64,000 nt of DNA from CAYQTE01 sp964420285. Lineage in GTDB: Bacteria > Planctomycetota > Phycisphaerae > Tepidisphaerales > Tepidisphaeraceae. The notes below the pieces were generated by a model, which was not told the DNA's origin, searched no databases, and saw only the letters and a list, made by a program, of their open reading frames with translations. The stretch lies in NCBI GenBank assembly GCA_964420285.1, contig CAYQTE010000013.1, positions 22,873 to 86,872 of the forward strand. The letters are read 5' to 3'. Shown here piece by piece: positions 17,598 through 26,272 of the stretch (position 1 is its first letter; each line of letters starts with the position of its first letter). The position numbers and the translations under genes are program-made.

Positions 17598-18597
17598 GGC
17601 GACCGAACAGCCCGGTGGGCTTGATGAGCAGAACCGCGATGAGAATCACAAACGCGGCGGCGTCCTTGTATTCCGAACCGTGCGGCAGATACGTGACCAG
17701 AACTTCCGTCAGCCCCACAAGCAATCCGCCGGCCACCGCGCCGGGAATCGATCCAATCCCGCCCAGCACCGCCGCCACGAATGCCTTCAGGCCGGGATAC
17801 AGACCCATCAGCGGCTCGACCTTGGGGAATCGAACCGCGTACAACACACCGGCCGCCGCGCCCAGCGCCGAGCCTAGCGCGAATGTGAAGCTGATGATGC
17901 GATTGACATTGACGCCCATCAGCGCCGGCGTATCAAACCGCTGCGAGACGGCGCGCAGGGCCAATCCCGTTCGTGTGTGCTGCACGATGTAGCGCAGGCC
18001 CAGCATCAACACCAGCGTCACTCCGAAGATCAGGGCGTCAATCTTGTCGATGATAACGTCGCCGACGATTTGGCCGTTCTGGCGAAAATGAAACGCCAAC
18101 AGAGCCTGATCGCCGGTATTGATGCCGGGGATGATGTTCGGATAGGCCAGTGGATTAGGCCCCGGCGGAAAGGCGACGCTCTGTGTAACCCCGCTGGCAT
18201 CAATGAAATTTCGCTGCCAGCCCCATTGCCCCTGCCCGCCAAATTCCAATGCCATCGACACGCCAATCGCCGTAATCAGGCAGGCGATGCGCGGCTGATC
18301 GCGCAGCGGACGATACGCCAGCAGGTCGATCAGCATCCCCAGAATCGCGCAGACGACCATGCTGATCACCAGCACGATCAGAAACCCGCCCCAGGTCGGA
18401 TGATCCGCCCGCGTCATCAGCATCGCCGCGTAATAACCGACGAACGCACCCACCATGAACAAATCCCCATGCGCAAAATTGATCAGCCCCAGCACCCCGT
18501 ACACCATCGTGTATCCCACCGCGATCAGCGCGTAGATCGATCCCGACGCCAGGCCGTTGACCAGTTGCTGTAGGAAATCGGCGAGGAACGTCAGCAT
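17578..18597 (-). CDS. livH: Branched-chain amino-acid ABC transporter, permease LivH
   Basis: A 339-residue permease with about eight membrane helices. LVNGLASGSIYALIAVGYTMVYGVLGLINFAHGDLFMVGAF (key part GYTMVYGVLGLINFAHGD) is the LivH hallmark; ALRAVSQRFDTPALMGVN and AAVLGGIGSIPGAVAGG complete the pattern. An insertion of about 60 residues (Trp- and Pro-rich, WGWQRNFIDASGVTQ) sits near the middle. It follows livK by 24 bp and overlaps livM. Confidence 0.93.
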   Translation of the reverse strand: MLTFLADFLQQLVNGLASGSIYALIAVGYTMVYGVLGLINFAHGDLFMVGAFVGYYAAMLMTRADHPTWGGFLIVLVISMVVCAILGMLIDLLAYRPLRDQPRIACLITAIGVSMALEFGGQGQWGWQRNFIDASGVTQSVAFPPGPNPLAYPNIIPGINTGDQALLAFHFRQNGQIVGDVIIDKIDALIFGVTLVLMLGLRYIVQHTRTGLALRAVSQRFDTPALMGVNVNRIISFTFALGSALGAAAGVLYAVRFPKVEPLMGLYPGLKAFVAAVLGGIGSIPGAVAGGLLVGLTEVLVTYLPHGSEYKDAAAFVILIAVLLIKPTGLFGRHVSEKV

Positions 18598-18621
18598 CGG
18601 CAGCAGTATATCGCGCGGGCG

Positions 18622-19779
18622 TCAGGAACCAGTGGTGGGCTGTCGATGTCCGGCCGGATCGACCGACCCGACGAAATGCGTCTTGCCGCCGTCGATCTTG
18701 AGAATGACGATGGCTTTCTGGGCATTGCGGTCGGCGTCGATGGTGATCGTGCCGCTGGCGCCGGGGAAATCCTTGGTGGCGGCCAGAGCATCGCGGATCT
18801 TGCCGCCGGTGGTGTCGCCGGCGCGGGTGATCGCATCCGCCATGATCCGCATCCCGTCAAACCCTAAAATCGCCATCGCATCCGGCACTTTGTCGTGATA
18901 TTTGGCTTTATAGGCGGTGATGAACTGTTTGACGGCCGGCCGGTCTTCATCGGGGGAATAGTGATTGGTGAAATAGCAGCCGTTCACCGCGTCGCCGCCG
19001 ATCTGGAAGGTCTTTTCGCTGTCCCACCCGTCGCCGCCCATGAGCGGGCAGGTCAAGCCCAGTTCACGGGCCTGCCGGCAAATCAGCGCGATGTCGTTGT
19101 AATACCCCGGCACGTAGATCGCCTGCGGATCGGCCCGCTTGATGTCCGTGAGCTGGGCCTTGAAATCGACATCCCCGGCCGAGTAACTCAGATCGGACAC
19201 GATCTTGCCGCCGCGTTTGGTTACGACATCACTGAAGAACTCCCGCAAGCCCACGCTGTAATCGCTCTTCACGTCGCGGAGCACGGCGAATTTGGTGAAC
19301 TTGAGGTCGTCCATCGCATAATTGGCCATCGCCGCCCCCTGGAACGGATCGATGAAACAGCAGCGGAAGATGTAATTGCCCTTCTGCGTCACGGCCGGAT
19401 TGGTGCTGGCCGGCGACAGCATCGGGATATGCGCCCGCTGCGCCACCGGCGCCGCCGCCAGCGACCGGCTCGACGCAACCTCGCCCAGCAGCGCCACGAC
19501 ATGATCCTGATTGATAAGTTTCTGCACCGCCGTGACGGCCTCTTCCGGCTTGGATTGATCGTCTTCAGTTATGACTTTGATCTGCCGCCCCAAAACACCC
19601 CCGGCCGCGTTGATCTGATCCAGGGCCAGCCGGATTCCCTCATCGGTGGACGTGCCGAAGGTCGCGGTTTCCCCGGTCATCGAGGCGAAATGCCCGATGA
19701 GAATCTCATTGTCCGCCCGAACCGGCGCCGCCGCCAGAATAATAAATGCCAACGCCGCCAGGATCATCCCAAGCCGCAT
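18622..19779 (-). CDS. livK: Branched-chain amino-acid ABC transporter, binding protein LivK
   Basis: A 385-residue periplasmic binding protein of the Leu/Ile/Val family. Residues 1-21 are a signal peptide (MRLGMILAALAFIILAAAPVRA). The mature start ILIGHFASMTGETATFGTST and the hinge motifs QINAAGGVLGRQI, TAVQKLINQDHVVALLGE and AHIPMLSPASTNP are typical. It is the first gene of the cluster; the ATG at 19779 was preferred to 19821 because it begins the signal peptide. The preference for amino acids over urea or amides cannot be proved from sequence. Confidence 0.92.
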   Translation of the reverse strand: MRLGMILAALAFIILAAAPVRADNEILIGHFASMTGETATFGTSTDEGIRLALDQINAAGGVLGRQIKVITEDDQSKPEEAVTAVQKLINQDHVVALLGEVASSRSLAAAPVAQRAHIPMLSPASTNPAVTQKGNYIFRCCFIDPFQGAAMANYAMDDLKFTKFAVLRDVKSDYSVGLREFFSDVVTKRGGKIVSDLSYSAGDVDFKAQLTDIKRADPQAIYVPGYYNDIALICRQARELGLTCPLMGGDGWDSEKTFQIGGDAVNGCYFTNHYSPDEDRPAVKQFITAYKAKYHDKVPDAMAILGFDGMRIMADAITRAGDTTGGKIRDALAATKDFPGASGTITIDADRNAQKAIVILKIDGGKTHFVGSVDPAGHRQPTTGS

Positions 19780-19983
19780 CGAGCCTCCCGTGTCATCACA
19801 CGTGAACGACCAAACCACCACCGCATTGGCCCACCGGCCGGAAATGAAACTCTACACGATCGCCCCGGCGCGGGGCAAGACGAGAGCCGTACCCACTGCC
19901 GCTTGCCACGCCGCGCACCCTAACCTAGCATGCTCATCATCAACCGTGGCGCACGGCTTGGCCCAGTCCTTCCGAGGCGATTC

Positions 19984-21987
19984 ATGAAATATCCGATTTT
20001 CGGCCTGGCATTGGCGGTCGTCCTGGCTTTTGCACTTTCCGCGGCCGGGCAGACCACACAGCCCACCCTCTTTGATCCCGCCCTGCACATGCGCGTCTCC
20101 GAAGTCCGCTCCGGCATGAAAGGCTACGGCCTGACCATCTTTTCCGGCGACGACATCGTCAAGTTCGACGTCGAGGTCGTCTCGGTTCTGAAAAACTTCA
20201 ACCCGAAACACGATGTCATTCTCATCCGCTGCCCCGGCGAATTCCTCAGCCACACCGGCCCGATCGAGGGCATGAGCGGTTCGCCCATCTTCCTCTATCC
20301 CGCCGACGACCCCGATCAAAAGGGCACCCCGCGCATGGCCGGCGCGTTCGCTTACGGCTGGGCCATGTCCAAGGACTGCCTGGCCGGCGTCCAGCCGATT
20401 GAATACATGCTTGAACTCCCCGCCAACACGCCCGCGACGCCGCCAAGCACCACCCAACCGGCCGGGGCCTCTGATGCCGCTTCGGCCAGCGATGGACCGG
20501 CATGGTCCCTGATCGACCTGATCCGCCGCACCCAACCGCCCGGCGATGTCTTGCCGGCGGATGTCCGGCCTGCTCGATCCGCTGATGCAAACCAGCCCAA
20601 ACGCGATGCCCTGACCGAACTGCCAACCGACAATCCGCTTCTGGCGTTGTTGCCGGCGACTGATGACGGGCCAGGTTTCCAGTCATCGCTCCGGCCGCTG
20701 GCGACGCCGCTGATGACCAGCGGCATCCCCTCAAGCGTGATGCAATCGCTGCTTCCGGCGTTCCAACGGTATGGGCTGATCCCGCTGCAGGCCGCCGGTT
20801 CCTCCGGCGATACCACCCAGCCGGCCCCGACGCTGCGCCGCGGTTCGGTCTTTGTCGTGCCGCTCCTGACCGGCGATGCCGACATGACCGCCGTCGGAAC
20901 CACCACCGAAGTCATCGGCAATCGCGTCTTCGCTTTCGGCCATGATTTCAACAACGAGGGCCGCATCAGCCTGCCGCTGGGCAGCGGCCGGATCGACGGC
21001 GTCATACCGACGCTCAACCCCACCACGGGCAGCTTCAAAATGGGAAACCTGTCGGCGATTACCGGCACTCTGCTGACCGACCAGACGGTCGGCGTGGCCG
21101 GGCGGATCGGCGAGGCGCCAACCATGATCCCACTGACCGTCCATACCGTCTACGATGATGGCACGCTGGACCAGGTCTATCACTTCCAGGCCGCCATCCA
21201 TCCCGTCCTGACTCTGGCCATCGTCGAAGAGGCCATCCAATCCGCCATCACCGGATCACGCGGCCTGCCGGAACATCACACCATCTCGTTCGACGCGACG
21301 ATGGATTTCGCCAACGGCCGGTCGCTGCACATCGCCGACCGCCAGTCCGATTCCGGCGCTAGTGGCGTGGCGCTGGCGATGGTGCTGCCGATGGCCGCCG
21401 CATCCGGCAATCCGTATCAGCGGATCATGCTCAAACAACTGGATGCGACGGTACACATCGCCGACACCACCCGCCGGGCTGAGATCGTCAACGTCACCGT
21501 GCCCCGCCAGACCTATCATCCCGGCGAGACGATCCGGGCTTTGGTGACCTACCGGCCGTACCGCGGGCCCGAAGCCGTCCTGCCGGTGGAGATGCCGCTG
21601 CCGCCGAGCCTGCCGGACGGTTCGTACGCTTTCAGCGTGGATGATGCGTCGCACCATCTCACCGACGAGATGATCATCGAGCCGTTCCGGTTCACCACGC
21701 ACAACATCGCCGACGTCTTCGCCGCCGCCGCCGACAAATCCGCCATCCGTCACGACGCCCTGTATCTGCGCCTTGTCCGCACCGAAGACGGCGTAGCCCT
21801 CGGCCGGGTCGCCATGCCCCAGGTCCCATCAAGCATGCGCCAGGTCATGCTAGGCGACGGCCGCAGCGATACGGTCCCCTTCGTCTCTTCGGATGTGCGT
21901 GTTGTGCCCACCGATTGGGATTTCCAGGGCAACGCCGATTTCCATATCACGGTAGACCGGCGGTTCAAGCCGACGACGCAACCGTAG
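19984..21987 (+). CDS. SpoIVB peptidase S55-domain exported protein
   Basis: A 667-residue exported protein. Signal peptide residues 1-23 (MKYPIFGLALAVVLAFALSAAG), then QTTQP. The N-terminal domain (residues ~30-140) matches the SpoIVB S55 type: EVRSGMKGYGLTIFSGDDI, KHDVILIRC and HTGPIEGMSGSPIFL, with the likely catalytic Ser in GMSGSP; GAFAYGW follows. A second segment (residues ~310-420) has TTEVIGNRVFAFGHDFNNEG, again S55-like. The C-terminus is a beta-rich region and ends TTQP. GAGGCGA precedes ATG 19984. Homologues in planctomycetes are surface proteins of unknown role; sporulation is not implied. Confidence 0.85.
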   Translation: MKYPIFGLALAVVLAFALSAAGQTTQPTLFDPALHMRVSEVRSGMKGYGLTIFSGDDIVKFDVEVVSVLKNFNPKHDVILIRCPGEFLSHTGPIEGMSGSPIFLYPADDPDQKGTPRMAGAFAYGWAMSKDCLAGVQPIEYMLELPANTPATPPSTTQPAGASDAASASDGPAWSLIDLIRRTQPPGDVLPADVRPARSADANQPKRDALTELPTDNPLLALLPATDDGPGFQSSLRPLATPLMTSGIPSSVMQSLLPAFQRYGLIPLQAAGSSGDTTQPAPTLRRGSVFVVPLLTGDADMTAVGTTTEVIGNRVFAFGHDFNNEGRISLPLGSGRIDGVIPTLNPTTGSFKMGNLSAITGTLLTDQTVGVAGRIGEAPTMIPLTVHTVYDDGTLDQVYHFQAAIHPVLTLAIVEEAIQSAITGSRGLPEHHTISFDATMDFANGRSLHIADRQSDSGASGVALAMVLPMAAASGNPYQRIMLKQLDATVHIADTTRRAEIVNVTVPRQTYHPGETIRALVTYRPYRGPEAVLPVEMPLPPSLPDGSYAFSVDDASHHLTDEMIIEPFRFTTHNIADVFAAAADKSAIRHDALYLRLVRTEDGVALGRVAMPQVPSSMRQVMLGDGRSDTVPFVSSDVRVVPTDWDFQGNADFHITVDRRFKPTTQP

Positions 21988-22003
21988 ATGCGAGGCCACA
22001 CCG

Positions 22004-22198
22004 ATGCGCGCGAAAGACACAAAAGCCAGGATCGAATCGAAACTGCTGTCCGCCCTCGAATCCGGCCCGGCCACACCAATGACCGCGCGTGACTGGAAAC
22101 CGATCACGACCGAAGGGCTGGAGCGACTCAGGGCGAATAAAAAGGTTGGGGAGTCTCTGACGGATGACGGGCCGGTGAAAAACTCCCGACACCTTTGA
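22004..22198 (+). pseudogene. Remnant of a ParD-type antitoxin C-terminus
   Basis: This 64-codon frame reads ARIESKLLSALESGPATPMT and ARDWKPITTEGLERLRANKK, which matches almost residue for residue the C-terminal half of the intact ParD antitoxin encoded at 33183-33443 (ARIESKLLSALESGPATPMT, ARDWERIKTEGLQRLKAQKK). The DNA is also nearly identical over about 100 bp. The DNA-binding N-terminal half and any ParE toxin are absent. It is best read as the leftover of a second parDE locus that was deleted. Confidence 0.8.
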
Positions 22199-22229
22199 TC
22201 TTCCCCTTGATTGTCCATGTGATGAGGCC

Positions 22230-22649
22230 ATGACGAAATTCGACATTCAATCTTACGATAGGTTTCTTGACATACCTTTGCGTGGGTTGCTGAACATGGG
22301 ATCGAGCGTTCGCGCATTCGAGGCCAGCGAGTTGGGTGATGAGCCTGTTGAAATCGCCGATCGTTCTGGCGTCTATTCGAGTATCCGTGTTTTTGATTGC
22401 GGCGACGTTCTGCACCGTGCCTTCAAGGAGAAAATTGCGATTTTCAACGACTGGCGGGCTCGCTTTGACGCCGGTCTCGCCGACAAAGCGACGCATCCCT
22501 TATACGCGGACCAAAATTATCAGAGGCTTTCCAGCAGGGTGGACAGGCTGTTCGAGACGCTTGGGCCGCCAGCTTTTGAGTCGACCGGCCTAATGCATGT
22601 CGTCGACGGTAGATTTGTGTTTGAATGTTTGCCAAATGCTAACACATAA
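22230..22649 (+). CDS. Hypothetical protein (139 aa)
   Basis: A soluble protein without signal peptide or membrane helix, rich in acidic and aromatic residues (FDIQSYDRFLDIPLRGLL, VYSSIRVFDCGDVLHRAF). A GATGAGG ribosome-binding site precedes the ATG. Its GC content is lower than that of most neighbours, and it sits between an antitoxin remnant and the higBA element, so it may be part of the same acquired patch. I do not recognise a family. Confidence 0.5.
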   Translation: MTKFDIQSYDRFLDIPLRGLLNMGSSVRAFEASELGDEPVEIADRSGVYSSIRVFDCGDVLHRAFKEKIAIFNDWRARFDAGLADKATHPLYADQNYQRLSSRVDRLFETLGPPAFESTGLMHVVDGRFVFECLPNANT

Positions 22650-22689
22650 TTATTGTCAGGATCGTTTAGTTGCTCCTTGACGCATGGAA

Positions 22690-22744
22690 GGCCGGAATTT
22701 TCCTCTTGCAAAAGACTCATTGTTAGGTTAACGTTAACATGTTG
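22690..22744 (+). repeat. Family B element, head module (split copy 1)
   Basis: GGCCGGAATTTTCCTCTTGC, then AAAAGACTCATTGTTAGG and the perfect palindrome GTTAACGTTAAC. The same head is seen reversed at about 30570-30620 (GGCCGGAATTTTCCTATTGC, GTGTTAGGTTAA), and in looser form at 40030-40075 and, reversed, near 54110. In this copy the head is followed by the higBA promoter and genes, and the tail module appears only after them at 23476. Confidence 0.7.
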
Positions 22745-22770
22745 GATAACGGCTGTCGGGCGCTTTCAGT

Positions 22771-22800
22771 TTGACAATCCTCGTCGTGTTGCACATTATA
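22771..22800 (+). promoter_or_regulatory. Sigma-70-like promoter of higBA
   Basis: TTGACA at 22771-22776 and CATTAT at 22794-22799 with a 17-bp spacer, ending 28 bp before the higB start. Toxin-antitoxin operons usually repress themselves through the antitoxin, and the nearby palindrome GTTAACGTTAAC (about 22728-22739) would be a candidate site, though it belongs to the repeat head. Confidence 0.55.
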
Positions 22801-22827
22801 AGGTACAGTCGCATTCGATTGTAAGGG

Positions 22828-23184
22828 ATGATCGAAAATCCGGAGCCGACAAAGATCCCGCTGGTCTTCTTCCGCACCCCCGCCGGAGGCGAGCCGGTGC
22901 GGGATTGGCTCAGACAACTGCCGCAAGAGGAACGCCATGCCATCGGGAAGGACTTGTTGCGTGCGCAGTGGCGTTGGCCGATCGGCATGCCGCTCTGTCG
23001 GCCGATGGGAAGCGGGCTTTGGGAGATTCGCACGGATCTGCCGACGAAGCGGACGGCGCGCGTTTTGATCTGCCTTTACCAAAAGCGACTGGTCGCGCTG
23101 CATGGCTTTATCAAGAAAACGCGGGCCACGCCGGATGACGATCTGATGTTGGCGCGAAGGCGCAAGCAGGAGTTGGAGCAATGA
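22828..23184 (+). CDS. higB: HigB-type toxin (RelE superfamily, Gp49-like)
   Basis: A 118-residue basic protein of the phage-derived Gp49/HigB group: VRDWLRQLPQEERHAIGKDL, then GSGLWEIRTDLP...RVLICLYQKRLVALHGFIKKTRATP (key part LVALHGFIKKTRATP), the family's conserved C-terminal block. Members cleave mRNA on the ribosome. AAGGG precedes the ATG. It overlaps the antitoxin gene by 4 bp in the toxin-first order usual for higBA. Confidence 0.88.
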   Translation: MIENPEPTKIPLVFFRTPAGGEPVRDWLRQLPQEERHAIGKDLLRAQWRWPIGMPLCRPMGSGLWEIRTDLPTKRTARVLICLYQKRLVALHGFIKKTRATPDDDLMLARRRKQELEQ

Positions 23185-23459
23185 GCAAGAGACACATCGG
23201 TTCGAGTATCGACGATTTTCTCAAGGACGAGGGCATTTTTGAGGAGGCTCAGGGGCAAGCGATCAAGGAAGTCGTTGCCTGGCAACTCGCAGTCGCCATG
23301 AAGAAGAAGAATATGTCCAAGCAAAAGATGGCCGCGCTGCTGAAAACCAGCCGGACCCAGGTTGATCGGCTGCTCAATGCCAGGAACGACATCACGCTTT
23401 CAAGCCTGCAACGTGCCGCGGCCATCGTCGGCCGGCGCGTCCTGATCGAGTTGGTGTAG
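23181..23459 (+). CDS. higA: HigA-type XRE antitoxin
   Basis: A 92-residue helix-turn-helix protein. The DNA-binding unit is MSKQKMAALLKTSRTQVDRLL with recognition helix around RTQVDRLLNARND, followed by ITLSSLQRAAAIVGRRVLIEL. The N-terminal region (IDDFLKDEGIFEEAQGQAIK) is the toxin-binding part typical of Gp49-associated antitoxins. It is translationally coupled to higB by ATGA overlap and should repress the shared promoter. Confidence 0.88.
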   Translation: MSKRHIGSSIDDFLKDEGIFEEAQGQAIKEVVAWQLAVAMKKKNMSKQKMAALLKTSRTQVDRLLNARNDITLSSLQRAAAIVGRRVLIELV

Positions 23460-23475
23460 GAAGGTCTCCCCCGCT

Positions 23476-23645
23476 TCTGCCCGCGCGCCAGGGAGGTACA
23501 AAACTCGACTCGGGCGCGCCAAGTTCAGACTCCTACAGGCAAAGGTCGAACTTTTTCGAGACATTTGGGGCGTTTTTTTGTGGCGGTTGGGGGGCGAAGC
23601 CGCGATATTCGGCCGAAAACGAGGGTGCCTGAATTGGGAACATTT
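23476..23645 (+). repeat. Family B element, tail module (split copy 1)
   Basis: CCGCGCGCCAGGGAGGTAC starts it, followed by GGGCGCGCCAAGTTCAGACT, CCTACAGGCAAAGGTCGAAC, TTTTTCGAGACATTTGGGG and CCGCGATATTCGGCCGAAAA. The same order is found at 40540-40705 (plus strand) and reversed at 30215-30350 and 53510-53680. It lies directly after higBA and contains no gene. Confidence 0.85.
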
Positions 23646-23768
23646 GCGTGTTTGGGGCATAAATATAGTGCAGAAATACACTTACGAGAAATCTCACGCG
23701 GAGGCGCGGAGATCGCGGAGGGAGAAACGGGTCATTCCGCGCTTGATCGATCTTCTTCGCCGCTGGCA
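23646..23768. repeat. Degenerate CGCGGAGG-type repeat, no gene
   Basis: GAAATCTCACGCGGAGGCGC GGAGATCGCGGAGG around 23690-23725 resembles the direct-repeat style of the element at 3418-3575. The rest of the stretch holds nothing recognisable. Confidence 0.4.
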
Positions 23769-24380
23769 TCAGGGGGCGAGGGGATCGCCGAAGACGACGG
23801 CGGAGATTTTGTAGGAGCCGTCGGGGGACGGTTGGCCGGAGAAGATGATGAAGGTGGCGGCGGCGGTGGCGGAGGGGGCGGCGGGCCATAGGACGGCGAT
23901 GCCGACGGGCTGGCCGTCGGCGGCGGAGAGGGCCTGGGTGATCCACTTTGCGGCGGCGGAGGAGGCTTTCTTCTGGTCGTCTTCGCCGGCGAAGGACATG
24001 CGGGTGATGGCGCTGGCCGGCAGGGATGGGTTGGCGGCGAAATCAGCGGAGACGTCGGCGGCCAGGGCGGTGGCGGGGGAGAGATATCCGTGCAGGCTTA
24101 TGACCGTCTGGCCGGTCAGGGAGGCATCGAGGGCGACGAGGCTTTGCGTGGTCTGGCCGGCGGCGCTGAAGCTGGTGATGCGGGCACCGCCGGTGAGCAT
24201 GGCGGCGACGCCGGCCGTATTGCCGCTGGACATCACCTGCACGAACTCATGGCAGGTGGCGTTCCATTGAGCGACGGCGGCGTCGGCGGGACGGGTGGTC
24301 TGTGCGGCAACTTGGCCGGCTGGCCCGATGACGGCCAGTGCCGCGAATAGAACTGCGATCATGTAACGCATCGCTCGCAT
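23769..24380 (-). CDS. Exported hypothetical protein with TTRP motif
   Basis: A 203-residue secreted or periplasmic protein. Signal peptide residues 1-26 (MIAVLFAALAVIGPAGQVAAQ) is followed at once by TTRPADAA. The mature part is alanine-, serine- and threonine-rich and reads like an NTF2/SnoaL-type fold (WNATCHEFVQVMSSGNTAGV...ARITSF...), but that is only a resemblance. No catalytic motif is visible. It stands alone on the minus strand. Confidence 0.72.
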   Translation of the reverse strand: MRAMRYMIAVLFAALAVIGPAGQVAAQTTRPADAAVAQWNATCHEFVQVMSSGNTAGVAAMLTGGARITSFSAAGQTTQSLVALDASLTGQTVISLHGYLSPATALAADVSADFAANPSLPASAITRMSFAGEDDQKKASSAAAKWITQALSAADGQPVGIAVLWPAAPSATAAATFIIFSGQPSPDGSYKISAVVFGDPLAP

Positions 24381-24426
24381 AGACGCTCCGTGTGTCTGCG
24401 GTGGCTCAGATTGCGGAAAAGAAGAA

Positions 24427-24535
24427 TCCAGCCACAGAGCACACAGAGTTCACAGAGCAGAGTGATCCGGCGCGTTGAACCGTTCGCTGGTTTCCTCTCG
24501 GTGCCCTCTGTGACCTCTGTGGCTAAGAACCTCGG
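24427..24535. repeat. CACAGAG-type inverted repeat
   Basis: Left arm AGCCACAGAGCACACAGAGT and right arm CCTCTGTGACCTCTGTGGCT can pair across a loop of about 60 nt. It fills most of the gap 24381-24737, which has no gene. It is the same style of element as at 3418-3575 with different unit sequence. Confidence 0.7.
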
Positions 24536-24737
24536 CCTTTTTCAAACCGCACCACTGCTGTCTGTCCTATCGGCATGATTTGCCTGTCCAAAAACACTTA
24601 CCGCAATGCCAGCTCAAACGGAGGAGAGGGATGCGACCTGGGTGAATCGGCCCGCGGGCGATTTATCGGACGTTCGTTTATGCCGGGGCGCACCTTCGAC
24701 CGATAACAATCCGTGGGATAGTGTCAAAGGAGTACAC

Positions 24738-25334
24738 ATGGCTGTGACCGTCGATCAATCCCCTCTGAAAACCGATGAGCTGGGTCTGTGTACGGTCGGT
24801 CAGGTGCTGGCACACTTGCAGCGGAAGAACCGGCTGGTGGTCAATGTTCTCATCGACGGCCGAAGCCCCGACCTGGAACGCATGGGGTCGCTGCGCCAGT
24901 CGCCGCTGAACGGTCACACGGTGTTTATCGAGACGGCCGATCCGTCGGAAATGGCACGGGGCGTGCTGGCGGCGGTGGGGGAGCAATTGCTGGATGCGGA
25001 TCGCTTGCGGACCGAAGCGGCCGATCTTCTGCAACAGAATCAGAACATGCGAGCCATGGAGAAGCTGGCGGGATGTTTCAGTGCGTGGCAGAACGCGCAG
25101 CAGTCGATCGAGGGCGTGGCGCAGCTTATGCGGATGGATCTGGGGACGATCGTTGTCGACGGGCGAATCATCCCGGATTTTCTGGTCGATTTCGCCGAGC
25201 AGCTTCGGCAGATCAAGAGTTCGCTGGAAGCGCGCGATTTCGTGATGCTCAGCGATATTCTCGTCTACGAAACCACGCAGGCGGCCGCACAATGGCGCGC
25301 CATCCTGGCGGCGCTGGCGGAACGCATCGGCTGA
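24738..25334 (+). CDS. Conserved hypothetical protein (198 aa)
   Basis: A soluble, mostly helical protein. The first 70 residues (LGLCTVGQVLAHLQRKNRLVVNVLIDGRSP) include a short beta-rich start, the rest is helical (LLDADRLRTEAADLLQQNQN, FAEQLRQIKSSLEARDFVML). AAAGGAGT precedes ATG 24738; the frame upstream to 24606 has no start signals. It is 42 bp before the next gene on the same strand, and fliM follows. Proteins of this length and helical make-up are found near flagellar genes in related genomes, but I cannot name the family. Confidence 0.7.
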   Translation: MAVTVDQSPLKTDELGLCTVGQVLAHLQRKNRLVVNVLIDGRSPDLERMGSLRQSPLNGHTVFIETADPSEMARGVLAAVGEQLLDADRLRTEAADLLQQNQNMRAMEKLAGCFSAWQNAQQSIEGVAQLMRMDLGTIVVDGRIIPDFLVDFAEQLRQIKSSLEARDFVMLSDILVYETTQAAAQWRAILAALAERIG

Positions 25335-25364
25335 TCAGGATTCCAGATCGCGTATCTGATCCGC

Positions 25365-25370
25365 TACAAT
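25365..25370 (+). promoter_or_regulatory. -10 hexamer TACAAT, leaderless arrangement
   Basis: TACAAT ends 6 nt before the ATG at 25377, and no ribosome-binding site lies between. Transcription would then begin at or next to the start codon. Confidence 0.5.
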
Positions 25371-25376
25371 TCACGC

Positions 25377-26117
25377 ATGACCCAGGCCAATCTCGATGCC
25401 CTGTGCGATCGCGGCCAGCAGCAGCTCATGGAGATGGACTACCTGTCGGCCGAGGCGACGTTTGTCGCGGCGGAACGAATCGCTCTGGAATGCGGCGATT
25501 TTGATGCGCTGGCCCGGTTGATGCTGCCGCTTCAGGAAGCTCGCCGTCAGCGTCGCCAGCGCTGCGGAGAGGGGATTGTGCGGCTGGATATCGTGGCCCG
25601 CGGGTTGAAGGACTCGCTGGATGCGGCGCGCATCGCGGCCGATTATCCGCACGGGCAACTGCTGATCGCCGGCTGGGGCACGATCGCCCCGGCGGTGGAA
25701 TTGCGTCGGCTCCAGGGCGAGCGGCGGCTGTACGTCGAGACGTTTCTGGCGGCGGCGTATCCGGCGGACAAGTCGATCGCGGTCCTGATCGTTCCGGATG
25801 AGGCGACCGCATTGCCCGAGATGCGACCGCGCAGTTTCAGCGATTTGGTGGCCGATGCGCCGCACAGATCGATAGTGCTGGATATCTCTGATTTGCCGGC
25901 CGGCGCCAAACCCGCGACGGCGGGGACATACGAGCAGGTGATGCGTCTATGGGAACGGCTGCACGCGCCGTTCCTGGCCGCAGCTTATGCCGAATCCGAT
26001 CCGCGGCGGAAGATTGATGCCTGTCGGGCTGCGATCAATGTGGATTATGCATGCGAGCTGGCGCACCAGGCTCTGGCCGCCGCCGCCCGCGAACTTGGCC
26101 GCCGGGGCGGGGGATAA
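25377..26117 (+). CDS. Conserved hypothetical protein, helical repeat-like N-terminus
   Basis: A 246-residue soluble protein. The N-terminus (RGQQQLMEMDYLSAEATFVAAERIALE) reads like a TPR-type helical hairpin; the middle (GQLLIAGWGTIAPAVELRRLQ, AYPADKSIAVLIVPDEA) is alpha/beta; the C-terminus (DPRRKIDACRAAINVDYACELAHQALAAAAREL) again resembles a TPR pair. It has no signal peptide. It is part of a plus-strand run ending in fliM and the CPBP gene. Function unknown. Confidence 0.72.
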   Translation: MTQANLDALCDRGQQQLMEMDYLSAEATFVAAERIALECGDFDALARLMLPLQEARRQRRQRCGEGIVRLDIVARGLKDSLDAARIAADYPHGQLLIAGWGTIAPAVELRRLQGERRLYVETFLAAAYPADKSIAVLIVPDEATALPEMRPRSFSDLVADAPHRSIVLDISDLPAGAKPATAGTYEQVMRLWERLHAPFLAAAYAESDPRRKIDACRAAINVDYACELAHQALAAAARELGRRGGG

Positions 26118-26272
26118 TTCAGGAATGACGACTGTGCCGCGGCGCGATGGGAGGCTGTTCGCGGTTGGAATCGGCTGGCGGAAGCAGAAAAAGAATTTTC
26201 TGGTCGCTTCGCGGGTCTAGCTTTTCTCGAAGGACGTCCGATAATGGATTTGGGCAAGGAGGCCCGTGGATC

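Noticed and set aside
14743..19779. Urea transporter (urtABCDE) reading of the five-gene ABC cluster
   Set aside because: The ATPase and permease motifs fit Liv proteins, and no urease genes are nearby. Amide or urea use cannot be fully excluded.
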